DNA of 64,000 nucleotides from Azospirillum agricola (GTDB lineage Bacteria; Pseudomonadota; Alphaproteobacteria; Azospirillales; Azospirillaceae): NCBI RefSeq assembly GCF_017876095.1, contig NZ_JAGINM010000007.1, forward strand, positions 186,001 through 250,000, read 5' to 3'. Below the pieces are notes generated by a model that did not search any database, had not been told where the DNA came from, and saw only the letters and a program-made list of their open reading frames with translations. Below, piece after piece: positions 27,891-40,068 of this stretch. Position 1 is the first letter of the stretch; each line of letters opens with the position of its first letter. A program made the position numbers and the translations under genes.

Positions 27891-28595
27891 GTGGCGTTGC
27901 TCGCCCGGTCGCTCGGCCACGAATTCGCCAATCTGGGGCTGTTGCAGGATGCGGTGACCCACCCCAGCCTGATGGGGCTGGAGCGCAACGGCCGCAAGTC
28001 GCACAACGGCCCCGGCATCGCCTACGAGCGGCTGGAGTTCCTGGGCGACCGCGTGGTCGGGCTCGTCGTCGCGGAATGGCTGCTGGAGCATTACCCGCAG
28101 GACCGCGAGGGGGCGCTGGCCAAGCGTCACGCCGCGCTGGTGCGCCGCGAGTCGCTGGGCCGGGTCGCCGACGCCATCGGGCTCGGCGCCTATCTGCGCC
28201 TGTCGCCAGCCGAGGCGCAGAGCGGCGGGCGCGCCAACCGCACCATCCTGGGCGACGCTTGCGAGGCCGTGCTCGGCGCGCTCTATCTCGACGGCGGGCT
28301 GGAGGCGGTGACCCGCTTCGTCCGGGGCGCGCTGGCGGATCACATCGAGAAGGCGGCCCCGCCGCCGCTCGATTCGAAGACGACCTTGCAGGAATGGGCG
28401 CAGGGGCGCGGCAAGCCGCTGCCCAGCTACGAGCTGGTCGAACGCAGCGGCCCGGCGCACGAGCCGGTGTTCGTGGTTGCGGTGCGCGTCGCGGGGATGG
28501 AGCCGGTCACCGGCACCGGCCCCTCGAAGCGCGTCGCGGAGAAGAAGGCGGCCAACGCGTTGTTGCGCCAGGTGGGAGTGCAGGTCGATGACTGA
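27891..28595 (+). CDS. rnc: Ribonuclease III
   Basis: 234 residues from GTG 27891, chosen because GGAGG lies just upstream and the length matches the family; a TTG at 27813 directly after lepB would add 26 residues. The catalytic signature ERLEFLGDRVVGLVVAEWLL and the second acidic site GDACEAVLGALYLDGG are present. A dsRNA-binding domain follows (TTLQEWAQGRGKPLPSYEL, GPSKRVAEKKAANALL). It processes rRNA precursors and structured RNAs. The stop overlaps era. Confidence 0.95.
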   Translation: MALLARSLGHEFANLGLLQDAVTHPSLMGLERNGRKSHNGPGIAYERLEFLGDRVVGLVVAEWLLEHYPQDREGALAKRHAALVRRESLGRVADAIGLGAYLRLSPAEAQSGGRANRTILGDACEAVLGALYLDGGLEAVTRFVRGALADHIEKAAPPPLDSKTTLQEWAQGRGKPLPSYELVERSGPAHEPVFVVAVRVAGMEPVTGTGPSKRVAEKKAANALLRQVGVQVDD

Positions 28596-29658
28596 CGGTC
28601 GCGACGACATCGACGATTCGTTCGAGGATGAGGATTTCGAGGACGCCGCAGAGGAAGCCGCAGAGGGCTCCGAGGACGGCGCTGAAGACGAGGACGGCGA
28701 GGAGGACGGGACGGTGCAGGGCGCCGGCATCGAACTGCCGCCGCTCGTCTCCATGCCGGAGCACCCGCGCTGCGGCTTCGTGGCGCTGGTCGGCGCCCCC
28801 AACGCCGGCAAATCGACGCTGCTGAACGCGATGATCGGCAGCAAGGTGTCGATCGTCAGCCCCAAGGTGCAGACGACGCGCACCCGCGTGCTCGGCATCA
28901 CCATCGAGGGCGACAGCCAGCTGATCTTCGTCGACACGCCCGGCATCTTCAAGCCCAAGCGCCGGCTCGACCGCGCCATGGTCGCGGCGGCGTGGCAGGG
29001 GGCCGACGACGCCGATGTCATCGGCGTGCTCTACGACGTGTCGCGCCGCGGCATCGACGACGACACCCGCAGCATCGTCGCCCGGTTGAAGGAGCAGGGC
29101 CGGCAGGCCATCCTGATCCTCAACAAGATCGATCTGGTGAAGCGCGACGTGCTGCTCGGCATCGCCGACGAGTTCCAGCAGAGCGGCGTGTTCACCGACA
29201 TCTTCATGGTGTCGGCCTCGACCGAGGACGGCGTCGCCCATCTGAGGAAGTTCCTGGCCGAACGGCTGCCCGAGGGTCCCTGGCATTTCCCGGAGGACCA
29301 GATCTCCGACATGCCGATGCGCCTGCTGGCGGCGGAGATCACGCGCGAAAAGCTGTTCCTGCAACTGCACCAGGAACTTCCCTATTCGGCGACGGTCGAG
29401 ACCGAGACCTGGGAGGAGTTCGACGACGGGTCGGTGAAGATCTCGCAGGTCATCTTCGTCCAGCGCGAAAGCCAGAAGGCCATCGTGCTCGGCAAGGGCG
29501 GCCAGCGCATCAAGTCGCTGGGCCAGTCGGCGCGCGGCGAGTTGCAGAAGATGCTGGAGCGCCGCGTCCACCTGATCCTGTTCGTCAAGGTGCGCGAGGG
29601 CTGGGTCGACGATCCCGAGCGCTATTCGGCCTGGGGGCTGGATTTCGGGGCGTCGTGA
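28588..29658 (+). CDS. era: GTPase Era with an acidic N-terminal extension
   Basis: 356 residues from ATG 28588, overlapping rnc. The GTPase has G1 GAPNAGKST, G3 DTPGIF and G4 NKID. The KH domain carries AIVLGKGGQRIKSLGQSAR. Era binds the 16S rRNA 3' end in 30S assembly. The first 55 residues before the core are almost entirely acidic or small (DDSFEDEDFEDAAEEAAEG). A start at the methionine of residue 56 (28753) would give a standard-length Era, so the extension depends on the start choice; its even codon usage and overlap with rnc favour the long form. Confidence 0.94.
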   Translation: MTDGRDDIDDSFEDEDFEDAAEEAAEGSEDGAEDEDGEEDGTVQGAGIELPPLVSMPEHPRCGFVALVGAPNAGKSTLLNAMIGSKVSIVSPKVQTTRTRVLGITIEGDSQLIFVDTPGIFKPKRRLDRAMVAAAWQGADDADVIGVLYDVSRRGIDDDTRSIVARLKEQGRQAILILNKIDLVKRDVLLGIADEFQQSGVFTDIFMVSASTEDGVAHLRKFLAERLPEGPWHFPEDQISDMPMRLLAAEITREKLFLQLHQELPYSATVETETWEEFDDGSVKISQVIFVQRESQKAIVLGKGGQRIKSLGQSARGELQKMLERRVHLILFVKVREGWVDDPERYSAWGLDFGAS

Positions 29659-29697
29659 GGCTGGTTCAGGGGATGGGGTGACTTGACCCCACCCCGG

Positions 29698-29784
29698 CCC
29701 TCCCCCGCTGGGCGGGGGAGGGGGACTGTGCGGAAGCTTCGTCGGAGTGCGGCGGAGTTCCCTCCCCTGCGAAGCGGGGGAGGG
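29698..29784. repeat. Double-hairpin palindromic repeat (REP/BIME-like) after era
   Basis: Two related hairpins: CCCTCCCCCGC / GCGGGGGAGGG (29698-29708 and 29712-29722) and CCCTCCCCTGC / GCGGGGGAGGG (29760-29770 and 29774-29784). They are separated by about 37 bases and flanked by ACCCCACCCC and GGGTGGGG, so the whole element is roughly symmetrical. This looks like a dispersed extragenic palindrome; it may also terminate the lepB-rnc-era transcript or protect its 3' end. Confidence 0.7.
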
Positions 29785-29818
29785 TTAGGGTGGGGGCACG
29801 TGGTGCCGCACCCCACCA

Positions 29819-30202
29819 TCACCGCTGCAACATCGCGCTTTCCTTGCCGCACAGGAAGAACACCTTCTCATAGACCTTCAGCAGCGCGTCGGTCAGGGCC
29901 CGCACCTCGCGGCTGCCCATGGCGCGCGGCTTGGCCGGGTCGACGTGGAGCACGCAGCTGTTCTTAACGTCGTTGAAGGCGGCCAGCGCGTGGATGCGGT
30001 CGGGTCGGAACTCGTCCGGGAAATTCTCGTCCATCAGCCAGAAGCACTGGAAGTTCCGGCAGGACTGCGGGCGTTCCTCGTAGATCGAGCAGCCCTTGCC
30101 CTGGTCGCAGGAGGCGCACCATTTGGCGGAGGGCTTCTTCAGCTCCGGCACCCCCATCAGCTTGCAGCACAGGGTGCATTCGCCGCAACTGCGGTCGGAC
30201 AT
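29819..30202 (-). CDS. Small CxxCxxCC (YkgJ-type) cysteine-cluster protein
   Basis: 127 residues, ATG 30202 behind AAGGAG. It begins SDRSCGECTLCCKLMGVPEL and has further cysteines in AKWCASCDQGKGCSIYEERP and QSCRNFQCFW, the zinc/iron-chelating pattern of the CxxCxxCC family (PF03692). The function of this family is poorly known. It lies convergent to era across the palindromic repeat and downstream of the EAL gene. Confidence 0.85.
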   Translation of the reverse strand: MSDRSCGECTLCCKLMGVPELKKPSAKWCASCDQGKGCSIYEERPQSCRNFQCFWLMDENFPDEFRPDRIHALAAFNDVKNSCVLHVDPAKPRAMGSREVRALTDALLKVYEKVFFLCGKESAMLQR

Positions 30203-30233
30203 GCGGGGGTTCTCCTTGGGTAAAGCGGGTTGC

Positions 30234-32732
30234 CTAGGAGGCCAGCGCGCGTTCGGTCTCGGCCACCAGCAGACGCTCGGCGGCGGCGGCCGGGGTGGGG
30301 CGGGCGAAGTGGTAGCCCTGCGCGTACTGGCACATGATGTCGCGCAGATACTCCGCCTCGCTCTCGGATTCAACCCCTTCGGCGACCACGTCCATGTTGA
30401 GGATGGTCGCCAGGGTGGCGATGACCTGCACGATGGCGGCGTTGCCCTCGCCCGACGACAGCGCCTTGACGAAGGTGCGGTCGATCTTGAGCGTGTCGAC
30501 CGGGAAGCTGTGCAGGTAGGCCAGAGAGGAATAGCCGGTCCCGAAATCGTCGATCGACAGCCGCACGTCCATGGCGCGGATCCGCCGCATCACCTCGCGG
30601 CACTTGTCCGGATCCTGCATCAGCAGGCTTTCGGTCAGCTCCAGCTTCAGGCTCGACGGCGGGATGGCGGTCCGTTCCAGCAGATCCTCCACCACCCCGG
30701 CGAGGTCGTCGTCGCGGAACTGGCGTGGGGAGACGTTGACGCTCATGAACAGCGGGGTCGGGCGCGGGAACTGCCGCTGCCACGCCACGAGCTGACGGGT
30801 CGCCTCCTCCAGCGCCCAGCGGCCCATCGGCAGGATCAGCCCGGACTCCTCGGCCAGCGGGATGAACTCCATCGGCGGAACGAGCCCGCGATCCGGGTGG
30901 TTCCAGCGCATCAGCGCCTCGAAGCCGGCGATGACCCCCGTCTTCAGCGACACGATGGGCTGGTAGTGCAGGCAGAGCTGGTCCTGCTCCAGCGCGGTGC
31001 GCAGGTCGGCCTCGGTCCGCATCACCGCCATCGCCTGCCGGCGCAGGTTGCCGTCGAACACGTCGATGCGCGCGCGCCCGCCCGACTTGGCGCGGTACAT
31101 GGCGAGGCTGGCGTCGCGCAGCATGTCCTCCGGCTTCTCGTAGCCGGTGGCGCTCAGCGCGATGCCGATCGAGGCGGTCAGCACGATGTCGTGGCCGTCC
31201 AGGTTCACCGGGCGGGAGATCGCCTGCGCCATGCGCTCCGCCGCGCCCAGCGCGTCGCCGGCGTCGTCGATGTCGTCGAGCAGGATGGCGAACTCGTCGG
31301 CCGACAGCCGGGCCAGCGTGTCGCCGATGCGGCGGCTGTTGTCGAGCCGCTTGGCGATGATCCGCAGCAGCCGGTCGCCGGTGGTGGTGCCGAGCGCGTC
31401 GTTGATCGACTTGAAGCGGTCGAGGTCGATCAGGATGGTGGCGAACTGCCGCGCGCCGGTCCGCTTGTTGCGGTCCAGCGCCTGCCCGATGCGGTCGAGC
31501 ATCAGGGTGCGGTTGGGCAGGCCGGTCATCGGGTCGTGGAAGGCGTCGAACAGCAACTGCTGCTCCGCCTTCTTGCGGGCGGTGATGTCGGTCATCGAGC
31601 CGGCGATGCGGACGGCCGACCCCTGCTCGTTGCGCACCGCCAGCCCGCGCACCAGCATCCAGGCCTCGTCGCCGTCGGCGCGGCGGATGCGGAACTCGTG
31701 CTGGAGATGGTTGCGCTCGCCGGTCAGATGCAGGTTGATGGCGCTGCGCAGCCCGTCGAGGTCGCTGGGCGTCACCCGGTCGAACCACTCGGCGATGGTG
31801 CCGGAAATCTCGGCCTCGCCGTAGCCGAGCATCGCCTTCCAGCGCGGCGAGTAATAGATCTCCCCGCTGTCGACCTGCCAGTCCCACAGCCCGTCGGCGG
31901 CCCCGGCGGCGGCGAGCGCGTAGCGCTCCTCGCTCTGGCGCAGGCGCTGCTCGGCGGTCTTGCGGTCGGTGACGTCGGCCTGGCTGCCGACCAGCCGGAT
32001 CGGCGTGCCGGCGGGGTCGAGCACGGCGATGCCGCGGCAGGCCATCCAGCGGGTGGCGCCGTCGGCGGTGCGCATGCGGTACTCGACCTGGAAGGCGGCG
32101 TCGCCGGGCCTTCCCAGCGCCTCCAGCGCGTCGAGCATGACGCTGCGGTCGGCCGGGTGGATGCGGCCCAGCCATTCCTGCGGGCTGTCGCTCAGCTCAC
32201 CGGCGGCGAAGCCGAGCAGCGACGCCCAGCGCGGCGAGTAATAGACCCGGTCGGTGACGAGATCCCAGTCGTAGAGCCCGTCGTTGCTGGCGGCGGCGGC
32301 GAGCGCGTAGCGCTCCTCGCTGCGGCGCAGCTCCTGCTCGGCGGTCTTGCGGTCGGTGATGTCGGAGACCGAACCGACCAGCCGGACCGGCTCGCCGGAA
32401 TCGTCCATCACCGCCATGCCGCGGCAGACCAGCCAGCGCCAGCGCGCCTCGCCCGCCTTGGCGGAATCGGCGCGGCGCACCCGGTGCTCGATCTGGAACG
32501 GCACCGACAGCCCGACCATCTGGGCCTCGAAGGAGGCGTGCAGCCAATCGACATCCTCGGCGTGCACCAGCGACAGCCAGTCGTTGGGCCGGTTCAGGTC
32601 GCCGGACGGCAGGCCGAGGAACTCCTTGAAGCGGGGGGAGAGGTACAGCGTGTCGCTGCGCAGGTCCCAATCCCACACGCCTTCGGAGCCGGCCTTTTCC
32701 GCCAGGAGATATCGATCGATGTTGCTGCCCAA
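30234..32732 (-). CDS. PAS-PAS-PAS-GGDEF-EAL protein, probably a c-di-GMP phosphodiesterase
   Basis: 832 residues from TTG 32732 (GAGGGGG upstream). Three tandem PAS/PAC units (about 5-400; each closes with a VGS...DITDRKTAEQ-type linker) are followed by GGDEF and EAL domains. The GGDEF signature is degenerate (RLSADEFAILL instead of RLGGDEF), so cyclase activity is doubtful. The EAL side is intact: GFEALMRWNHP, SVNVSPRQF, ELTESLL, DDFGTGYSSLAYL, KIDRTFV, EGVESE. No membrane segment, so it is a cytoplasmic sensor controlling the motile/sessile switch. Confidence 0.9.
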   Translation of the reverse strand: MGSNIDRYLLAEKAGSEGVWDWDLRSDTLYLSPRFKEFLGLPSGDLNRPNDWLSLVHAEDVDWLHASFEAQMVGLSVPFQIEHRVRRADSAKAGEARWRWLVCRGMAVMDDSGEPVRLVGSVSDITDRKTAEQELRRSEERYALAAAASNDGLYDWDLVTDRVYYSPRWASLLGFAAGELSDSPQEWLGRIHPADRSVMLDALEALGRPGDAAFQVEYRMRTADGATRWMACRGIAVLDPAGTPIRLVGSQADVTDRKTAEQRLRQSEERYALAAAGAADGLWDWQVDSGEIYYSPRWKAMLGYGEAEISGTIAEWFDRVTPSDLDGLRSAINLHLTGERNHLQHEFRIRRADGDEAWMLVRGLAVRNEQGSAVRIAGSMTDITARKKAEQQLLFDAFHDPMTGLPNRTLMLDRIGQALDRNKRTGARQFATILIDLDRFKSINDALGTTTGDRLLRIIAKRLDNSRRIGDTLARLSADEFAILLDDIDDAGDALGAAERMAQAISRPVNLDGHDIVLTASIGIALSATGYEKPEDMLRDASLAMYRAKSGGRARIDVFDGNLRRQAMAVMRTEADLRTALEQDQLCLHYQPIVSLKTGVIAGFEALMRWNHPDRGLVPPMEFIPLAEESGLILPMGRWALEEATRQLVAWQRQFPRPTPLFMSVNVSPRQFRDDDLAGVVEDLLERTAIPPSSLKLELTESLLMQDPDKCREVMRRIRAMDVRLSIDDFGTGYSSLAYLHSFPVDTLKIDRTFVKALSSGEGNAAIVQVIATLATILNMDVVAEGVESESEAEYLRDIMCQYAQGYHFARPTPAAAAERLLVAETERALAS

Positions 32733-32926
32733 AACCCCCTCGTCGAACCTCTCGGCGTGTGGCGGGGAGGCCCACCGTTGCTCAAGGATGATGCCATCCT
32801 AGGGACGGCTTGGTGAAGGAACAATGAAGAGGGCTTGGCGTATACGTCGATGGTTGCGCAAGTCAAGCCTCGCCCCTGCAAAAGCCGGGGTGGCGACAAA
32901 TCGCCCCGCCTGATAGAGCTGTGTTC

Positions 32927-33649
32927 ATGGAATGGTCCGATCAGGGCATCCTTCTGTCGTCCCGCCCGCAGGGCGAGGGATCGGCCGTCGCGACGTTGCT
33001 GACCCGCGAGCACGGGCGGCACGCCGGGCTGGTCATGGGCGGACGCTCTCCCCGCCTGCGGGGCGCGCTGGAACCCGGAACGCTGGTCGCCGCGCGTTGG
33101 CGGGGCCGGCTGGCCGAGCATCTCGGCCACTTCACGCTGGAGCCGGTCCGGGGCTACGCCGCCGCCTTCTTCGACGACCCGGCGGCGCTGGCGGCGCTGG
33201 CCAGCGCCTGCGCCCTGGTGGAAGCGGCCGCCCCCGAGCATGACCCCCACCCGGCGCTGTTCGACGGGCTTCTGGCGCTGTTCGGACTGCTCGACGCGCC
33301 GGCCTGGGCCGAAGCCTATGTGCGGTGGGAGATCGGGCTGCTGGCCGAGCTTGGCTTCGGGCTGGATCTCGACCGTTGCGCGGTGTCGGGTGCCAACGAC
33401 TACCTTGCCTATGTCAGCCCGCGCACCGGCCGCGCCGTCACCGCCTCGGTCGGCGAACCCTACCGCGACCGGCTGCTGCCGCTGCCCGATTTCCTGGCCG
33501 GGCGGGGCGGGGGAGGGCCCGCCGAGGTCGAGCATGGCCTGCGTCTGACCGGGCATTTCCTGGAGCGCCATCTGCTGAACGGACCGCTGCCGCCCGCCCG
33601 CGAGCGATTAAGAGAACGTTACGCGAACGCGGTAGCGCGCCCGCGCTAG
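32927..33649 (+). CDS. recO: DNA repair protein RecO
   Basis: 240 residues. It opens with MEWSDQGILLSSRPQGEGSA, the RecO oligonucleotide-binding domain, then the helical domain (WEIGLLAELGFGLDLDRCAV, SGANDYLAYVSPRTGRAVT). It loads RecA onto SSB-coated gaps in the RecFOR pathway. ATG 32927 matches the family start. Alphaproteobacterial recO often neighbours era and parC, as here. Confidence 0.93.
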   Translation: MEWSDQGILLSSRPQGEGSAVATLLTREHGRHAGLVMGGRSPRLRGALEPGTLVAARWRGRLAEHLGHFTLEPVRGYAAAFFDDPAALAALASACALVEAAAPEHDPHPALFDGLLALFGLLDAPAWAEAYVRWEIGLLAELGFGLDLDRCAVSGANDYLAYVSPRTGRAVTASVGEPYRDRLLPLPDFLAGRGGGGPAEVEHGLRLTGHFLERHLLNGPLPPARERLRERYANAVARPR

Positions 33650-33667
33650 AACTGGTAGACAGGCGGC

Positions 33668-35893
<2,226 letters not shown>

Positions 35894-35906
35894 GCGGCGT
35901 CCCCAT

Positions 35907-35929
35907 CGGCGCGGGGCCGTCCCGCGCCG
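35907..35929. terminator. Hairpin after parC
   Basis: CGGCGCGGG (35907-35915), loop GCCGT, CCCGCGCCG (35921-35929): a 9-bp GC stem 14 bases after the parC stop. It has no T-run, so it is at best a partial terminator. Confidence 0.4.
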
Positions 35930-35968
35930 GTAACCCCCTGACGAAATACACGCATTTTTCGTTGGGCC

Positions 35969-35998
35969 TTGATCGGGACCATCCGGTTCCTGCATAAT
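35969..35998 (+). promoter_or_regulatory. Possible promoter of the TRAP binding-protein gene
   Basis: TTGATC (35969-35974) and CATAAT (35993-35998) with an 18-base spacer, about 180 bases before the ATG. This leaves a long untranslated leader. Identified by eye. Confidence 0.35.
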
Positions 35999-36139
35999 CC
36001 GATCAGCGAAAGAAAGCTGGGGTGGAGCGGCCGCACCGTCCGGAACGATCAGCCACGCACCCCGATTTTCCCGCTTTCCTTGCCCGTTCCTTCGGGCCGC
36101 TCCGGAACCGGGCGGCACGATGGGGTGCGGACACGCTGA

Positions 36140-37276
<1,137 letters not shown>

Positions 37277-37302
37277 GCGGTGCTTTTTCCGTATCGATCG
37301 TC

Positions 37303-37325
37303 ATGACCGGGCTCTGCCCGGTCAT
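37303..37325. repeat. Palindromic REP-like hairpin after the TRAP binding-protein gene
   Basis: ATGACCGGG (37303-37311), loop CTCTG, CCCGGTCAT (37317-37325): perfect 9-bp arms 27 bases after the stop codon. It resembles the CCGGGC...GCCCGG extragenic palindromes common in alphaproteobacteria. Confidence 0.55.
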
Positions 37326-37413
37326 CCACGCGGAAACTTGAAGCTTGCCCATGGATGCCTGTGCCGAGCACGGGCGTGCCGCCGTTGGAAGGTCCGTGGT
37401 GCAAGGAGATCGG

Positions 37414-37443
37414 AAAAAGGCCCCGCGCGCGCGGGGCCTTTTT
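37414..37443. terminator. Strong Rho-independent terminator (plus strand, also reads in reverse)
   Basis: AAAAAGGCCCCGCG (37414-37427) and CGCGGGGCCTTTTT (37430-37443) form a 14-bp perfect inverted repeat, with T's continuing on the plus strand. Flanking A's mean it can also terminate leftward transcription from the dctQM operon. Confidence 0.85.
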
Positions 37444-37481
37444 TCGTGGCCGCCCTTCAAGAGCTTCCTGCCAAAGAAGAA

Positions 37482-37503
37482 GGGGCCGGAAAACTCCGGC
37501 CCC
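37482..37503 (-). terminator. Terminator of the dctQM operon
   Basis: GGGGCCGGA (37482-37490), loop AAAC, TCCGGCCCC (37495-37503). On the minus strand the stem is followed by TTCTTCTTT. It lies 25 bases beyond the dctM stop. Confidence 0.7.
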
Positions 37504-37528
37504 TCCTTCGCATCATCTCCGTGACGCG

Positions 37529-39028
37529 TCACTTCTGTTGAAACTGCTTCATGATGTCGTTGTTCGGGTCGTCCTCCTGCCCGGGGAAGGGCGGGGGGGC
37601 GTTGTCCTCGAAGGACGGGATCTCGATCTTCACCTTGTCGAGATCGATGGCCGGTCCGCGATCCAGGCCGGCGTCGACCAGGCTGGGGAAGGCGATGACC
37701 AGCGCCACCATGATCAGCTGGATGATGACGAAGGGAACCGCGCCCCAGTAGATCTGGCCGGTGGTGACCTTTGCGGTCAGCTTGCCGGTGATCTTGTCGA
37801 TGTAGTCGGTCTTCGGCGCCACGCTGCGCAGGAAGAACAGCGCGAAGCCGAAGGGCGGGTGCATGAAGCTGGTCTGCATGTTGACGCCGAGCAGGACGCC
37901 GAACCAGATCAGGTCGATGCCCAGCTTGTCCGCCACCGGCCCCAGCAGCGGCACGATGATGAAGGCCAGCTCGAAGAAGTCCAGGAAGAAGGCGAGGATG
38001 AAGACCAGGACGTTGCAGACGATCAGGAAGCCGAGCTGGCCGCCGGGCAGGCCGGTCAGCAGATGCTCGACCCACAGGTCGCCGTTGACCGCGCGGAAGA
38101 CGAGGCCGAACACGGTCGAGCCGATCAGGATGAACAGCACGAAGGAGGACAGCTTCGCCGTCGAATCCATCGCCTGGCGCAGCAGCGCCCAGCCGAGCTT
38201 CCTCTTGGCGAGCGCCAGCAGGATGGCGCCGGAGGCACCCATGGCGCCGCCCTCGGTCGGGGTGGCGATGCCGAGGAAGATGGTGCCGAGCACCAGGAAG
38301 ATCAGCACCAGCGGCGGCACCAGCGTGGTGATGACGCGCAGGAACAGCTTGGCGCCTTGCAGCGTCCGCGCCTCCATCGGCAGGGCTGGGACGGCTTCCG
38401 GACGGATGATGGCGGTGAGGATGATGTAACCGGCGTAGAGGCCGGTCAGCACGAGGCCGGGGATCAGCGCGCCGGCGTACATGTCGCCGACCGAGCGGCC
38501 GAGCTGGTCGGCCAGCACGATCAGCACCAGCGAGGGCGGGATGATCTGCGCCAGCGTGCCCGACGCGGCGATGACGCCGCTGGCGATCCGCCGGTCGTAG
38601 CCGTAGCGCAGCATGATCGGCAGCGAGATCAGGCCCATCGAGATGACGGAGGCCGCCACCACGCCGGTGGTCGCCGCCAGCAGCGCGCCGACGAAGATGA
38701 CCGCGAAGGCGAGGCCGCCGCGGATCGGGCCGAAGAGCTGGCCGATGGTGTCGAGCAGATCCTCGGCCATGCCCGACCGTTCAAGGATCAGGCCCATGAA
38801 GGTGAAGAAGGGAATCGCCAGCAGCGTGTCGTTGCGCATGATGCCGAACACGCGTTCCGGCAGCGCCTGCATCAGCGCCGGGGTCAGCAGCCCCAGCTCG
38901 ATGCCGATCAGGCCGAAGACCAGGCCGTTGGCCGCCAGCGCGAAGGCGACCGGAAACCCCATCAGAAGAAACAGAACCAGGGCGCCGAACATCACCGGCG
39001 CCAAATTCTCGGCTATGAAAGCGAGCAT
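37529..39028 (-). CDS. TRAP transporter large permease (DctM/TakM-like)
   Basis: 499 residues with about twelve membrane helices and the DctM pattern (MLAFIAENLAPVMFGALVLF, LLMGFPVAFALAANGLVFGL, MGLILERSGMAEDLLDTIG, LVPPLVLIFLVLGTIFLGI). It is the ion-coupled translocating subunit in the inner membrane. The C-terminus has an acidic/proline-rich tail. It follows dctQ by 19 bases and converges on the TakP-like binding-protein gene. Confidence 0.93.
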   Translation of the reverse strand: MLAFIAENLAPVMFGALVLFLLMGFPVAFALAANGLVFGLIGIELGLLTPALMQALPERVFGIMRNDTLLAIPFFTFMGLILERSGMAEDLLDTIGQLFGPIRGGLAFAVIFVGALLAATTGVVAASVISMGLISLPIMLRYGYDRRIASGVIAASGTLAQIIPPSLVLIVLADQLGRSVGDMYAGALIPGLVLTGLYAGYIILTAIIRPEAVPALPMEARTLQGAKLFLRVITTLVPPLVLIFLVLGTIFLGIATPTEGGAMGASGAILLALAKRKLGWALLRQAMDSTAKLSSFVLFILIGSTVFGLVFRAVNGDLWVEHLLTGLPGGQLGFLIVCNVLVFILAFFLDFFELAFIIVPLLGPVADKLGIDLIWFGVLLGVNMQTSFMHPPFGFALFFLRSVAPKTDYIDKITGKLTAKVTTGQIYWGAVPFVIIQLIMVALVIAFPSLVDAGLDRGPAIDLDKVKIEIPSFEDNAPPPFPGQEDDPNNDIMKQFQQK

Positions 39029-39047
39029 CCTGTGTGGCTCCCGGTGC

Positions 39048-39587
39048 TTAAGAGTGGCCGTGCATCTTCTCGCCCGGCTCGTCGATGACGCCGGCGAGGA
39101 AGGCGATGCGCTTGATCAGTTCGGACACCCCTTGCGCGGTCAGCAGGAAGAAACCGACCGGAACCAGGAGCTTGGCGGGCCAGCGGATCAGCCCGCCGGC
39201 GTCGCTCGACATCTCGTTGGTGAGGAAGCTGTCCTTGAACATCGGCCAGGACAGGACCATGATCAGGACCGCCATCGGGAGCATGAAGAACAGGATCCCG
39301 AAGACGTCGACCGCCGCCTGCACCCGCTTGGAAAAGCGGCCGAGCACGACGTCGATGCGGATGTGCTCGTTGCGCAGGAACGTGTAGCCCGCGCACAGCA
39401 GAAACACCGCCGAGAACAGATACCATTGCAGCTCCAGCCAGGCGTTGGAGCTTGTGTTGAACGTGTATCGGATCACCGCGTTGCCGGAACTGACGATCAC
39501 GGCGACGAGCACCAGCCAATAGACGAGTTTGCCGATGCCGTCATTCACGGCATCGATCAGCCCGCTGATTTTGAGCAGGACTCCCAA
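39048..39587 (-). CDS. TRAP transporter small permease (DctQ/TakQ-like)
   Basis: 179 residues from TTG 39587, placed by the GGGAGG eight bases upstream; no ATG fits. Four membrane helices (LVYWLVLVAVIVSSGNAVI, WYLFSAVFLLCAGYTFL, VDVFGILFFMLPMAVLIMVL, LLVPVGFFLLTAQGVSELI) with the conserved ELQWYLF and RNEHIRIDVV segments of DctQ. It partners the large permease encoded next. Confidence 0.88.
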   Translation of the reverse strand: MGVLLKISGLIDAVNDGIGKLVYWLVLVAVIVSSGNAVIRYTFNTSSNAWLELQWYLFSAVFLLCAGYTFLRNEHIRIDVVLGRFSKRVQAAVDVFGILFFMLPMAVLIMVLSWPMFKDSFLTNEMSSDAGGLIRWPAKLLVPVGFFLLTAQGVSELIKRIAFLAGVIDEPGEKMHGHS

Positions 39588-40068
39588 CGGAGAAGCCTCC
39601 CTGTTGCAGGGGCGCGGTCGAGCCGGCCCGTTTCCTTTTGTTGCTGCCGCGTGTCCGCGCCGCGAAGCGACGTCCCGCGGAAAGAGGGTACACCAAAAGA
39701 TCAGTTTGGGCAGGAATATCCATTTCCGGTCAGATGCTTGCAAGGGATACGAAGGAGCTACGTGGAATCACCTAGATGTGAGCTGGCGGGTTCGTTTTTG
39801 CATTTCGCGAGGCAGATTCCGAAAGGATCCCATTTGTCCAGGCGTGAAGCAGCGGGCTTGATTGCCCAACCTGGCGAGTGGTGCCTCCAAGGTATTGTTG
39901 AACATGCCAAAATTGTTGCGACTGAACCATCGCTGGACTGCGGCACAGCCCTTGCTTTCCACGCCCTCATGAGCGGATCGGACGCTCTTTTCCCGCCGTC
40001 GGATCGCGGTTTCCGCATCGAGAGCCGGCCGCCGACGGGACCGGGCAAGAATAAGGGAGTGGCGGAAG
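39588..40068. other. Intergenic control region between dctQ and the chemoreceptor gene
   Basis: About 480 bases with somewhat lower GC than the surroundings. I saw no coding region and no proper -24/-12 or flagellar sigma-28 promoter. Promoters for dctQM (leftward) and the chemoreceptor (rightward) must lie here. An AAGGGAG ribosome-binding site precedes the chemoreceptor start. Confidence 0.5.

Noticed and set aside
39780..39805. TGGCGGG...TTTTTGCA as a sigma-54 promoter of the chemoreceptor
   Set aside because: Spacing between GG and GC is 13 bases, not 10.
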